From Paenibacillus agri (lineage in GTDB: Bacteria; Bacillota; Bacilli; Paenibacillales; Paenibacillaceae): DNA of 64,000 bases. Positions 43,732 through 52,158 of the stretch are shown piece by piece (within the stretch, counting starts at the first letter, position 1; each line of letters starts with the position of its first letter). The notes under the pieces are model-generated. The model was not told the DNA's origin, ran no database searches, and saw only the letters and a program-made list of their open reading frames with translations. The DNA lies in NCBI RefSeq assembly GCF_013359945.1, contig NZ_JABWCS010000195.1:1-64000 (forward strand). Reading direction: 5' to 3'. Both the position numbers and the translations under genes were made by a program.

Positions 43732-44841
43732 TTATTTTGAAAGCTGAATGGAACCAATCAATTCATTCAATTCCGACTGTAATTGCAGCTGGAGGTTCTC
43801 TACGATCGAAAAATTTGTGGCCGCAACATAGTAGGCCTTAATTTTAGAATCGATGGCTTCGGCCTCCGTCAGATGTGAGGTGGCCTCTTTCATTTTTGCC
43901 GAGTAGCGTGCTTTGATACCGGCTATTTCGGTAGCATGGGCTTCATCTGTTCCAGGAGCTATAGTCCATGCATACATATCTAGGATCTCATCCCCGTCCT
44001 GATCTGGAAAGTATTCATGAGGAGCTGTACTGTCGAAGATAGCTGTTCCAAGTCTCGGGAATATCAGCATATCAAGACTGTTCGGATCAAAGCCGCAATG
44101 AAACACTTGGACTTCGATTCCTTTCGTTTCGGCAGCGGAGGCAAGCTTTTTCAGCAGAGTCGATTTGCCAGATCCGGCCCTTCCTTTGATGAAAATCCGT
44201 CTTTCCAGCTGAGCGGTCAAGCTTTGAATAAAATCGAAAGCCCCCCTCGGAGTCGCGGCTCCGAAAAACAAGTGACGCGGAGCCGTTGGCGAATCGCTTT
44301 CATGATCGGCAAATAATTCTTGAATCAAATCCTGCGCAATCTGATCGGCCTTTGAGAAATCCATGTTTTCGATATAAATTTTTTCCCATTCGTCATGAAT
44401 CCGCAATGCTGTTGCAAACGTTTCATACGTTTTTGAATAGGTCCTCTCAAGCTTGCCTCTAAGATCTTCTATCGTTATGTTGTGTTCCGGTAAAATAAGA
44501 CTGTTATCAAACGCTTCCCCGAAATGGATATAGATGATTTCACAGGCCCCGATATCAGAAATCCCCTTACAGACTTGCCCGTCGACAACACCAACCTTCA
44601 ATTCCGTTAAAATAATGCCATCGAGTTCTTCGGGACGGAGAGGGGAGTGGAAGCATTGCACATGCAAGCCTTTATCCAGCAGACTATCCGCCAAACTTTG
44701 AATGACCGTCGATTTCCCCGTACCTTGGGGCCCCGTAAGGACGAATATCTTGTTTAGCCCATCAAATGCGGATTTATACAAGAAATGAGCTCCGTGCGCA
44801 GTGTTGCCTTGGGCAAAATAATGAGATGATTTTAATGCCAA
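43732..44841 (-). CDS. tandem double P-loop ATPase
   Basis: Two homologous NTPase halves are fused. The first has IFVLTGPQGTGKSTVIQSLA, the second RRIFIKGRAGSGKSTLLKKL. Each P-loop is followed by an E/D-rich segment after VQCFHSPLRPEELDGII and VQVFHCGFDPNSLDMLIFP, parallel sequences that confirm duplication. This matches an uncharacterised Bacillales family of about 370 residues. TTG 44841 is the start because AAAGGAG lies 9 nt upstream; the frame to 44877 has no site. Biological role unknown; it may act on nucleotides or a bound partner. Confidence 0.85.
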   Translation of the reverse strand: MALKSSHYFAQGNTAHGAHFLYKSAFDGLNKIFVLTGPQGTGKSTVIQSLADSLLDKGLHVQCFHSPLRPEELDGIILTELKVGVVDGQVCKGISDIGACEIIYIHFGEAFDNSLILPEHNITIEDLRGKLERTYSKTYETFATALRIHDEWEKIYIENMDFSKADQIAQDLIQELFADHESDSPTAPRHLFFGAATPRGAFDFIQSLTAQLERRIFIKGRAGSGKSTLLKKLASAAETKGIEVQVFHCGFDPNSLDMLIFPRLGTAIFDSTAPHEYFPDQDGDEILDMYAWTIAPGTDEAHATEIAGIKARYSAKMKEATSHLTEAEAIDSKIKAYYVAATNFSIVENLQLQLQSELNELIGSIQLSK

Positions 44842-45286
44842 CTTGAAACACTCCTTTGTGCCTATTCCGATTCGCAAAGATTACAGAATAAGCATGATTG
44901 GGATAAGTGCCTATTCAATTGTATATTCTGCATTTTAAAAAATGGTGTTCGTCCTCTCCCATTTTTTCGTTATTTGTTGACGGGACTACAGGAGGACCAG
45001 TTTCACCCGGTATAAAAACTCCGGTTGTGTTGTTAGACATGCACCCTATTGTGCTCCATCCATGCCGTGGCCAGTTGACCAACTGCCGAACCTGGACGTC
45101 GAAGGAGACAAACTAATATGATAATCGTTAAACAAGTTCTGTTTGCGATGAATGCAAGAGCACCAAAGGGTTTGGTGATTAATCTGCCTCGACAATAGGA
45201 TGATTAGAAGATTGAGGGTGTTATTACGCCTACGAGACTAAAAAATATCGGTCTTGAAATGTACACGAATGGTTCGTGTGATTACA
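44842..45286. other. intergenic, no supported gene
   Basis: A 69-codon frame at 44907-45113 reads FVDGTTGGPVSPGIKTPVVL in part but lacks a ribosome site and is not recognised. A 26-codon frame at about 45117 is preceded by GAAGGAGACAAACT. These may be remnants; neither can be assigned. Confidence 0.35.
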
Positions 45287-45847
45287 TCATGCGTACTCGT
45301 ATCCCAGCTGATATGCACGTTCCAGTAGGCCCTCAATATGCTGATTGGATTCTGAAAGCGTGTCGGTCAATAGCTCGACTCGAGATTCCTTCATTCTGGC
45401 ATAGCCAGCGAGAATAACATTAAGATAGTGTGTCAGCGTTTCTTCACGCTTATATTTGGACATGTGCTCCTGATCTCCGCCAGTCAGGCAGATCCACAGC
45501 ACTTTCTTTCCATCAGCTTTTCCGAACAAGCCAAGGTTCCATACTTTATCCAGGTACCCCTTAAGCATCGAAGGTACACTATACTGCCATAATGGAAATA
45601 CGAAGATAAGAGTATCCGCAGCCAGAATTCGGTTCATCTCCTTGCGGACCTCGGGAGTGTGGACTTTGCTAGGATTTAACCAATCTCGTTCATCTTCCAA
45701 TGTATACACTGGGTTAAAACCATCATGATGTAAATCGAGCAGATCTACCTCATGGTTATTTTTCTTCAAGCCTTCTACAAAACGCTGCATGACCTGATGT
45801 GTTAGAGAATCTTGGCGAGGGTGAGTGACAGTAACAAGAGCTTTCAT
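45287..45847 (-). CDS. NAD(P)H quinone oxidoreductase, flavodoxin-like
   Basis: The 186-residue enzyme opens MKALVTVTHPRQDSLTHQVM, the FMN phosphate loop of the MdaB/KefF/YwrO family, with ADTLIFVFPLWQYSVPSMLK, the flavin-binding and dimer segment, and LGLFGKADGKKVLWICLTGG. It reduces quinones or nitro/azo compounds by two electrons. It is divergent from an HxlR-family regulator, the classical arrangement for electrophile or quinone stress response. GGAAGG precedes the ATG. Confidence 0.9.
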   Translation of the reverse strand: MKALVTVTHPRQDSLTHQVMQRFVEGLKKNNHEVDLLDLHHDGFNPVYTLEDERDWLNPSKVHTPEVRKEMNRILAADTLIFVFPLWQYSVPSMLKGYLDKVWNLGLFGKADGKKVLWICLTGGDQEHMSKYKREETLTHYLNVILAGYARMKESRVELLTDTLSESNQHIEGLLERAYQLGYEYA

Positions 45848-45957
45848 GAGTTAACGACCTTCCTTTGTATCATATTTTCGGCTGCTTCTAGGCAAATCAG
45901 TAGTCCATAACCGGTTACAGGTGCTATTATGGATGAAATACAACTTAATGTGAAGAA

Positions 45958-46011
45958 TGCACTTTTAAGTGCAGTAGGTACTTCGAAGTCTATTAGTATA
46001 TTTTTTATACT
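45958..46011. promoter_or_regulatory. palindromes between oxidoreductase and HxlR genes
   Basis: TGCACTTTTAAGTGCA (45958-45973) is a perfect 16-bp palindrome, and AGTATA with TATACT (45995-46011) form a second inverted repeat with a 5-nt spacer. Both lie in the divergent promoter region and are candidate HxlR-binding sites. Confidence 0.5.
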
Positions 46012-46037
46012 GTTAGTGAGATAGGAGTGTTGGTTAC

Positions 46038-46379
46038 TTGAAGAAGTATAACAATGGTATGGATGTCGCACTGGAGATTGTCGGAGGGAAGTGGAAAAGT
46101 AGCATTTTATATCATTTGGACACCGGCAAGAAGCGTACCCATGAACTGAGAAAATTAATTCCCGACATCACCCCTAAAATGCTAACACAGCAGCTTCGTG
46201 AGCTCGAAAAGGATGGTATTATCCATCGGATTGTACACTATGAGATTCCTCCCAAAGTGGAATATGAAATAAGCGAATATGGTTTAAGTCTAAAAACAGT
46301 ACTGGAGAGCTTTTGCTCATGGGGTGAGAGTCACATGGAGAAAATTTATGGAGACCGTTCAGCTTTCTTGGAGAAGTAA
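46038..46379 (+). CDS. HxlR-family regulator
   Basis: The 113-residue protein has the HxlR winged helix: MDVALEIVGGKWKSSILYHL, then THELRKLIPDITPKMLTQQL and RELEKDGIIHRIVHYEIPPK with VEYEISEYG. The start is TTG 46038 with AGGAGTGTTGG upstream. The usual N-terminal redox Cys before the helix is absent here; a single Cys occurs late (FCSWGESH). It probably controls the divergent quinone oxidoreductase. Confidence 0.9.
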   Translation: MKKYNNGMDVALEIVGGKWKSSILYHLDTGKKRTHELRKLIPDITPKMLTQQLRELEKDGIIHRIVHYEIPPKVEYEISEYGLSLKTVLESFCSWGESHMEKIYGDRSAFLEK

Positions 46380-46456
46380 TGATCTACTATTCAGATCGTA
46401 CCGTACCGCTCAAATCGTCGAAGTATAATTAGGACGTTCTTCGTGTTTCATCCGTC

Positions 46457-46511
46457 ATACTACGGCATCATGTGCAAAGTTATCTTGCATGTGGTGACGT
46501 AGTATTTTTTT
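46457..46511 (+). terminator. long-stem terminator after HxlR gene
   Basis: ATACTACG and CGTAGTAT plus an inner GCATCATGTGCA/TGCATGTGGTGA stem form a long hairpin followed by a T-run. It lies right before the truncated acetylhydrolase frame. Confidence 0.85.
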
Positions 46512-46526
46512 GTTTTATTTATTTGC

Positions 46527-47288
46527 TTGTTCATATTCAGTTCATATGCCAGTCATGGGTTTATCGTGCTCACAATCGATCATACGTATAGCACCTTTGC
46601 TACCATTTTTCCGGATGGCCGTGTAACGGACTATAAAACAAAGATGACCACCGTAGAAGATCGCAGGGAAATAGGGAATATATGGACACTAGACGTAGAG
46701 TTTGTAATCAATCAAATTGAAAAGCTAAATTCAGGTGCAATCGAAAGTCAATTTAAAGGGAAAATAGATTTAAATAACATAGGCGTGATGGGGCATTCTT
46801 TTGGGGGTGCAACAGCGTTTAATACAACTTATTTAGATCATAGAATCAAGGCCGGGGTCAATATGGACGGGTCACTAATCGAAGTGAAAAATAGAGATGA
46901 TATAAACAAGCCGTTTATGTTCATAAGATCGGGGAGTTTTAAAAAATGGTTAGTAGATTTTAAAAAGGATAAAAACCCGTATAACGAAATAACTAAACAA
47001 CTTTCAGATGAGCTGCACATTATTAAAAATGTTATCAATCAAGGGGGAAGTGCGATTTATATAGAAGGAACCCAACACTTCAATTTCACGGACCTTCAAT
47101 TCTATTCTGAGTTGATTAAACTGACTGGGATAACAGGAGATATAAATGGTAAAAGAGGATCAAGCATCGTAAATCAATATGTACTCGATTTCTTTAATAG
47201 GCAATTGAAAGGAACGGGTGGAAATCTGATTCAAGGGCCAAGCGACAAGTATCCAGAGGTGAAAGTTATTGACCCGGAAGAACTCTAA
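46527..47288 (+). pseudogene. 5'-truncated PAF-acetylhydrolase-like gene
   Basis: The frame contains the catalytic half of a platelet-activating-factor acetylhydrolase-type hydrolase: ASHGFIVLTIDHTYSTFATI, the nucleophile in GVMGHSFGGATAF, Asp in VNMDGSLIEV and His in IEGTQHFNFTD. Family members carry about 200 more N-terminal residues (membrane helices and first strands). Here the frame begins directly behind a terminator at TTG 46527 with no ribosome site or promoter. The remaining 253 residues are unbroken, so the truncation is recent or the fragment is tolerated. Confidence 0.75.
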
Positions 47289-47360
47289 CTGGATTTATAT
47301 AATATTGAATAGTGAAACACTTAAAAATGACACAAAGTCACATACACATGTTCCATTCAA

Positions 47361-47388
47361 AGTCGCTATATAGCGGCTTTTTGTTTTT
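47361..47388 (+). terminator. short intrinsic terminator
   Basis: AGTCGCTA and TAGCGGCT pair with one G-T, followed by TTTTGTTTTT. Confidence 0.7.
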
Positions 47389-47591
47389 AAGGAACCAAGT
47401 TCTTGTCTCAGGCTGAGGATAAGTACATTTTACCATTGCCGAAAAGGACAAAAAGATGGTACCAATGTTAATTAGAATATTAATCTGTTTCATTAAACTA
47501 ACGGGCAGGTTAACGCAATAATTGTTGTTTGTGATTTAGATAACATAAAGTTAACCTTATGCATAAATAATGTTAATTTCATGTCATTCAT

Positions 47592-47735
47592 TGCTTCAAT
47601 TGCTCTGATATAATTTTTGCTAGGCAACCGGAACCAAATACTGAGGCAAAGCTGATAAAGGCATCGGAAAATAAAGAAAAAGTATCGCCCCATTTGTTAT
47701 ACAGCAGTGAAGGATTACTCGCTGTATGGAAATAG
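47592..47735 (+). pseudogene. possible lipoprotein-like remnant
   Basis: A plus-strand frame reading ARQPEPNTEAKLIKASENKE and KVSPHLLYSSEGLLAVWK ends at TAG 47733-47735. Composition (polar, Lys/Glu-rich) resembles the linker after a lipobox, but the signal part is in other frames (FIASIAL, FLLGNRNQ). It is probably a decayed relative of a small lipoprotein. Apart from it and one terminator, 47289-47855 holds nothing recognised. Confidence 0.3.
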
Positions 47736-47855
47736 CTTTTAGGACATGGTGATATAAAAACGATGGAACAGTAGATTTTAATCCATACGGGGATTAATTC
47801 AGTTTGCAAGCGAGCAAACATGGGAAAACATAACTTTATAGTGGGAGTGTGAGAT

Positions 47856-48455
47856 ATGAAAAAAACATTATTGGCTTGTATTATGATAATGCTGATGCTA
47901 GCAACGGCTTGTGGAAATGTTGAAACGACATCAAATCCAAATACTTGTAGTGAGCCTAAACCAGAAACGGAAGAGTCTATTATTCCAAAAAACACATCCG
48001 ATTATTGTACTGTAGATCGTACGGTTTTGGATAGCGAAACTGAAAAATATTTCTATGGAACTTGGAAAGTTGAGAAGCATTTAGGATTTGCAAATTCATA
48101 TAATGATGCTTCTGAATATCCAACAGGGCAAAAATTTATTGGAGATGAAATTATCATCAAAAAAGACTTTTTTTCATCAAAGGGCCTTAAAAACTATAAT
48201 AACTATCAATATGAACTAAAAAATCCATTATATGAGATCACAGCGACATGCTATAACTCTGACTCTTTTTATAGATTATATAAAATAGATATCCCAGACT
48301 TAAATATAAATGATGAAGTAAAAGCAATAATTATAAGTGACCCTTCTACAAAAATGAGCATACCTGTAGGTTTAAGCTTTTTAGCTATTAATAATGATAG
48401 GCTTATCTTGTTATCAGAGGCAACTATTTTTGAGCTTAAAAAAATTACTGATTAA
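47856..48455 (+). CDS. hypothetical lipoprotein
   Basis: MKKTLLACIMIMLMLATACG is a lipoprotein signal peptide with lipobox LATAC, placing the mature protein on the outer face of the membrane. The 180-residue domain contains YFYGTWKVEKHLGFAN and IGDEIIIKKDFF, a pattern seen in Bacillales lipoproteins of unknown function. GTGGGAGTG precedes ATG 47856. The gene is more AT-rich than its neighbours. No function can be assigned. Confidence 0.75.
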   Translation: MKKTLLACIMIMLMLATACGNVETTSNPNTCSEPKPETEESIIPKNTSDYCTVDRTVLDSETEKYFYGTWKVEKHLGFANSYNDASEYPTGQKFIGDEIIIKKDFFSSKGLKNYNNYQYELKNPLYEITATCYNSDSFYRLYKIDIPDLNINDEVKAIIISDPSTKMSIPVGLSFLAINNDRLILLSEATIFELKKITD

Positions 48456-48594
48456 ATGAATTAAGGTTATGTAATGAGTGCTATGCTAAAATTCGGCTTT
48501 CATTACATGAACCTGTGCTGCATCGAGCGGCGACGTCGGAATCCGGATTGGCAGCAGGGCTGCGCCGACAAGAAACGTTCAATGTGCAACAATA

Positions 48595-48632
48595 AAAGGC
48601 AGTGATCACTTAGATCAGCTGCCTTTGCTTAA
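48595..48632 (+). terminator. intrinsic terminator
   Basis: AAAGGCAG-T-GATC pairs with GATC-AG-CTGCCTTT across ACTTA. It sits after a short GC-rich patch (48515-48580) of unknown content downstream of the lipoprotein gene. Confidence 0.65.
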
Positions 48633-48664
48633 CTAAACGGGGAAGTAAACATCCGACCGATATT

Positions 48665-49060
48665 GTGAAGAATTTGATCGATCGCTGCCGTATTATCAGG
48701 ATTGAAAAAATTCCGCTATGGACTCATTTGGACAGAACATCTTTTGATGTTATTGGAGGAAAGTGGAAAGGGATCATCCTCTATCATCTGATAGATGGTC
48801 CAAAAAGATTTAGTGAATTCCGCCGCCTTTATCCGGATATGACTCAATTCATTCTTACATTGCAGCTCCGTGAGCTTGAGCGAGACGGCATTATCCATCG
48901 TGAAGTTTATAAACAAGTACCACCTAAGGTGGAATATTCACTTACATAATTTGGAATAATGTTGGAGCAGATCATTTTGTCCATGAGGGATTGGGGAAAC
49001 ACCCATAAAGATAGACTTTATGATATTCGAGTAATATCAAATGAAAATGGAACCGATTAA
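48665..49060 (+). pseudogene. HxlR-family regulator with in-frame stop
   Basis: GTG 48665 starts a frame with the HxlR winged helix: [20 protein letters not shown] then [20 protein letters not shown] and [20 protein letters not shown]. After VEYSLT a TAA (48947-48949) interrupts, and the same frame goes on FGIMLEQIILSMRDWGNTHK to a TAA at 49060. Intact relatives read VEYSLTEFG, so GAA to TAA is the likely change. The DNA-binding part is complete, so a truncated product of 94 residues might still bind DNA. Confidence 0.75.
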
Positions 49061-49193
49061 AGGATCCATTTTTTGTGCTTTAGATAATAATAATTACTAC
49101 CACTATTGTAAATATCGTGCAACACATTCAAAATAGTAAGTAGTTTAAACTAAGATTAAACAATCTATATCTGAATAATACGGAGGAATTACG

Positions 49194-49685
49194 ATGGAAT
49201 TAATTATAAGAAAAGCTACCAAAAGTGATCTTACAGCTATCTTACAGATTTACAACCAAGGAATTGAAGATCGTGTTGCCACACTTGAAGAAGAACAAAA
49301 AGATGCCGCATACATAACAAATTGGTTTGCTGAACATGAGGGACGATTTTCTGTGATGGTGGCTGAAATGGATGGTGTGGTCTGTGGATGGGCTTCTCTA
49401 AATCGTTACTCCCAACGTTGTGCCTATAATGGGGTTGCAGATCTTTCAATTTACATTGCTAGGGATTACAGAGGTAACGGCATTGGCCAGCAGTTGTTGG
49501 CACAAGTTGAAGAGGTTGCTAGTCAAAATGAGTTTTACAAGATCGTGTTATTTACCTTTGCTTTGAATCATCTAGGACAAGGATTGTACCGAAAGTCAGG
49601 TTATCGAGAAGTTGGTGTTTTTGAGAAACAGGGCATTTTAGATGGAAAACCCATCGATGTTATGATTATGGAGAAATTGTTGTAG
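49194..49685 (+). CDS. GNAT acetyltransferase, PAT/ArsN1-like
   Basis: The 163-residue protein is a GNAT enzyme of the phosphinothricin-acetyltransferase type. It opens LIIRKATKSDLTAILQIYNQ with GIEDRVATLEEE; SVMVAEMDGVVCGWASLNRY is the central strand; SIYIARDYRGNGIGQQLLAQ holds the acetyl-CoA pyrophosphate loop (RGNGIG). It ends YREVGVFEKQGILDGKPIDV, as in ArsN1 and PAT. Likely substrates are amino-acid analogues such as phosphinothricin or arsinothricin. CGGAGGA lies before ATG 49194. Confidence 0.9.
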   Translation: MELIIRKATKSDLTAILQIYNQGIEDRVATLEEEQKDAAYITNWFAEHEGRFSVMVAEMDGVVCGWASLNRYSQRCAYNGVADLSIYIARDYRGNGIGQQLLAQVEEVASQNEFYKIVLFTFALNHLGQGLYRKSGYREVGVFEKQGILDGKPIDVMIMEKLL

Positions 49686-49904
49686 ACCAGCTGTTAAATT
49701 TGAGCTAAATCTCATTAGTTATATTATGATAGTTAAATTGGATAAGGGGAGAACGGCTATTAATTTTTTATAACTTAATAGATTTAAAGTAATGTCAAAC
49801 ATTAATTTAAATTTAAAGATGAATCCTTATGGATATGGGGTTTTTCTAACTTTAGTACATATGTACAAAATACGGGTTTTGTGCAGAAGTATGAGAAAAA
49901 CAGC
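49686..49904. other. AT-rich intergenic stretch
   Basis: No gene is supported. A ribosome-like AAGGGGAG near 49744 is followed by ATTAATTTTTTATAA without a frame. Confidence 0.35.
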
Positions 49905-50236
49905 TTAGAACCGCGAATTTATCGATCCATTTTTATTTACAGCATTACGCACCTCTTCATCTGTTAAGTGTGTATCATTGTTGTTTGTACAGATGAATGT
50001 CCTAATTGATTCTTTAATCTTGGTACATCGTTATTCTCCAGATGATATCGCGTTGCAAACGAGTGTCTAAGCGAATGTACGGTTAATGAGGGTTTCCCAA
50101 AGGCAGTTGCATATTTTTCAATCAGCATTATAAAGCCGCAAATAAGCGGCTCCTTAGTATATATGTTCTTTTTACCAGACACCGGTCTATTTTGGTAAAC
50201 GCCTTTTGATTTTAGCCTACATGGAACTATTACATG
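49905..50236 (-). pseudogene. tyrosine recombinase C-terminal remnant
   Basis: On the minus strand the frame reads KYATAFGKPSLTVHSLRHSF then ATRYHLENNDVPRLKNQLGH and SSVQTTMIHT, the HxxR and H/W boxes of XerC/phage-type integrases. A short loss near 49975 shifts the frame; LTDEEVRNAVNKNGSIN follows to a TAA at 49905. The shift falls at the position of the catalytic Tyr (expected in TTMIYTHL), which is gone. The N-terminal core and the first catalytic Arg are absent. It is a remnant of an integrated element. Confidence 0.8.
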
Positions 50237-50242
50237 AAAAAG

Positions 50243-50422
50243 CTATGCGCTTTGACTTGGTTTCTTGCGTATTCTTGTAAGTTCAAAAGCTTCTTTAGGA
50301 ATTCCCAGTTCTTGAGCCTTTTTCTTTTTAATCACCATGGCTTGTTGTAAGCTAGTGGCTTGAAATTCAACTGTGGTGCCAAGCGGCTCCTCAAATGTAT
50401 AGTAACTTTTTTTATTAGACAT
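50243..50422 (-). CDS. 59-residue basic protein near integrase remnant
   Basis: ATG 50422 has GAGGAGGGA upstream. The product starts MSNKKSYYTFEEPLGTTVEF, continues QATSLQQAMVIKKKKAQELG and ends in a basic tail. The sequence is coding-like and has a strong ribosome site. It ends just before the integrase remnant on the same strand, so it may belong to the same mobile element. Function not recognised. Confidence 0.6.
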   Translation of the reverse strand: MSNKKSYYTFEEPLGTTVEFQATSLQQAMVIKKKKAQELGIPKEAFELTRIRKKPSQSA

Positions 50423-50588
50423 TACTTAGTCCCTCCTCTCGAATGATATTCCTGACTAGACCATCAAGGAGACCTTAAGCAAATTCCTTTATGGCGTCCA
50501 ATGATTCTTCCGATCATTATTGAAGTGTAAAAATTCACGATTTCGCTTATGATATCCTCAAGCTACGCTCAACCCAAGTTGCCAATGC

Positions 50589-50622
50589 AAAACCCCATCA
50601 ACCATACACTTGATAGGGTTTT
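50589..50622. terminator. terminator downstream of WGxxGxxG-type gene
   Basis: AAAACCC-C-ATCAA pairs with TTGAT-A-GGGTTTT over an 8-nt loop; both ends have T/A runs, so it can serve the minus-strand gene ending at 50659. Confidence 0.7.
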
Positions 50623-50658
50623 GTTTAAAAAAGTTGTTCCCTTGTAGCACTAAAAAGC

Positions 50659-50967
50659 TTAGCTTCTTTCCGAGCTTCTTTTCCGTAAACCTGTAAGTCC
50701 AATTAAGCCCAAAAGACCCAACCAGCTCCAATTAGTTCCCCGATTTTCATCTGAGACTGCTTGGGCTCTGTAATTCCCATTCTGAATAGCTGTTGAATTC
50801 TCATTCCCCGTTGTATTAACATTCTTTGCATTCAAGTTGTCATGCGTTTGATTGACCGAGTAGTATGCTTGAATTCCAGTGTTTGTTGTATCCTGGTATG
50901 CAAATGCTGGAATACATAAAAGCAAACTTAGACATATAACTGATGCAAGAGCAGCAACCTTCTTCAT
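50659..50967 (-). CDS. secreted WGxxGxxG-tail protein
   Basis: ATG 50967 has GGAGGG upstream and gives 102 residues; the longer frame has no support. A signal peptide (MKKVAALASVICLSLLLCIP) precedes a polar Asn/Thr-rich mature part. The end, NWSWLGLLGLIGLTGLRKRS, is the WGxxGxxG-type C-terminal sorting or anchor motif of short Bacillales exported proteins. No catalytic residue is seen. It could be anchored in the envelope or spore layers. Confidence 0.75.
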   Translation of the reverse strand: MKKVAALASVICLSLLLCIPAFAYQDTTNTGIQAYYSVNQTHDNLNAKNVNTTGNENSTAIQNGNYRAQAVSDENRGTNWSWLGLLGLIGLTGLRKRSSERS

Positions 50968-51084
50968 ATTTTTCCCTCCAAAAATTATTGGGCGGGTAGC
51001 ACCCAAAAATATTCTCCCCTTTTCTAGACTTCCTATCCATATAATCTTCAGTCTGCCTTGCTTCGGACAAAATAAAGGCTCTAG

Positions 51085-51291
51085 ACCGCAGTACGCAGCT
51101 ATGCAATTGGAATTACTGAAATAGCTACGCCAAAACTTCGAGAAACATTGCAAAAGCAATTGAACAGCGCCATTTTGCTTCATGGAAAAATCCTCTACTT
51201 TATGCTGGAGCGCGGACTGTATCCCGCCTATGATCTTCACAAACTGATATCAAATGACGTTACTAACGCGAATAAGGCTTTATCCCTGTAA
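51085..51291 (+). pseudogene. CotF-like spore-coat gene, 5' truncated
   Basis: After a stop at 51082-51084 the plus frame reads YAIGITEIATPKLRETLQKQ then LNSAILLHGKILYFMLERGL and YPAYDLHKLISNDVTNANKA, up to TAA 51289-51291. This is the second half of the CotF-type coat proteins, four-helix proteins with a YMxxxGxYxxYxLxxxI motif. The first half and start are missing, apparently lost at the junction with the minus-strand gene upstream. Confidence 0.6.
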
Positions 51292-51518
51292 GGAAGCATA
51301 TATCTTCATATTCATAATCTTAATCGTATTGATTCATAAGATTAAATAATGATATTCCGACTTGTAAGGTCTAAGGTATTGGAACGATATTTGAACCTCA
51401 ACTCCAAATCCTCCTAAATAGCGTGGTTCATCTTTATTATGTGGAAACGTTGAAATATCTTAATTTTTTGTGGGCATGCTAATTCTTGTTCAAATCCAAC
51501 AATAAAGGAGCCTATTTT

Positions 51519-52040
51519 ATGACAGGGATTTTAGGTGGTAACCCCAAAGAAGAACCGATGCATTATGGAGAAATTTTTACAGTTTGGCAAGCCTCAATGG
51601 TCGCAAAGGGAGCACTCTCTTGTTACAGAGCTTATTTGTATCACGCTGGCGACAATGATCTAAAAAAAATATTAGGAACTATAATTGATCAAGCGGAGCT
51701 TGAAATCAGTGAGTGTGATACACTGCTCACAGAGCAAGGTATTGCATCTACACCAGTAATGCCAGATCGGCCCGATGCCAAGCTTGAAGATATCCCTGTA
51801 GGAGCACGTTTCACAGATCCTGAAATTGCTGCCAAACTTGCAGCTGATAATGCTACGGGACTTGTGGCATGCAGTCAGGCGATGGGACAATCGATCAGAG
51901 AAGATATCGGGGCTTTATTTGCTAAATATCACCTTACCAAAGCAGCAATTGGCATTAAGATTCTGGATTTGAGTAAGAAAAAGGGGTGGCTAATTCCTCC
52001 ACCTCTTCTAGTTAAAAGACCTGAATCCGTGAAGGCGTAA
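51519..52040 (+). CDS. DUF3231-family ferritin-like protein
   Basis: ATG 51519 follows AAAGGAGCC, giving 173 residues. The helical protein starts MTGILGGNPKEEPMHYGEIF and shows VAKGALSCYRAYLYHAGDND and IIDQAELEISECDTLLTEQG; the His/Glu spacing fits the DUF3231 fold, related to spore-coat and ferritin-like proteins. The C-terminus is basic and ends LIPPPLLVKRPESVKA. A terminator follows. Its neighbours (CotF-like remnant, WGxxGxxG protein) suggest a spore-surface role, which is inference. Confidence 0.8.
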   Translation: MTGILGGNPKEEPMHYGEIFTVWQASMVAKGALSCYRAYLYHAGDNDLKKILGTIIDQAELEISECDTLLTEQGIASTPVMPDRPDAKLEDIPVGARFTDPEIAAKLAADNATGLVACSQAMGQSIREDIGALFAKYHLTKAAIGIKILDLSKKKGWLIPPPLLVKRPESVKA

Positions 52041-52070
52041 TCCCGCTTACTCTTCATCTTCTTATAGAAG

Positions 52071-52100
52071 AAGGCCCGCAATCTTTCGCGGGCCTTTTTT
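52071..52100 (+). terminator. intrinsic terminator
   Basis: AAGGCCCGC and GCGGGCCTT flank AATCTTTC, followed by TTTT. It follows the DUF3231 gene. Confidence 0.9.
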
Positions 52101-52158
52101 GGTTGTCCTACCATCGCCTTTATCAGAATAAGCTATCTATATAAAGGAGGAGGACAAC

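Noticed and set aside
44907..45113. 69-codon frame after the P-loop ATPase gene
   Set aside because: No ribosome site or homology; probably chance or remnant.
48515..48580. GC-rich patch before the terminator at 48595
   Set aside because: It contains short open frames rich in Arg/Cys but nothing recognisable; not enough to call an element.
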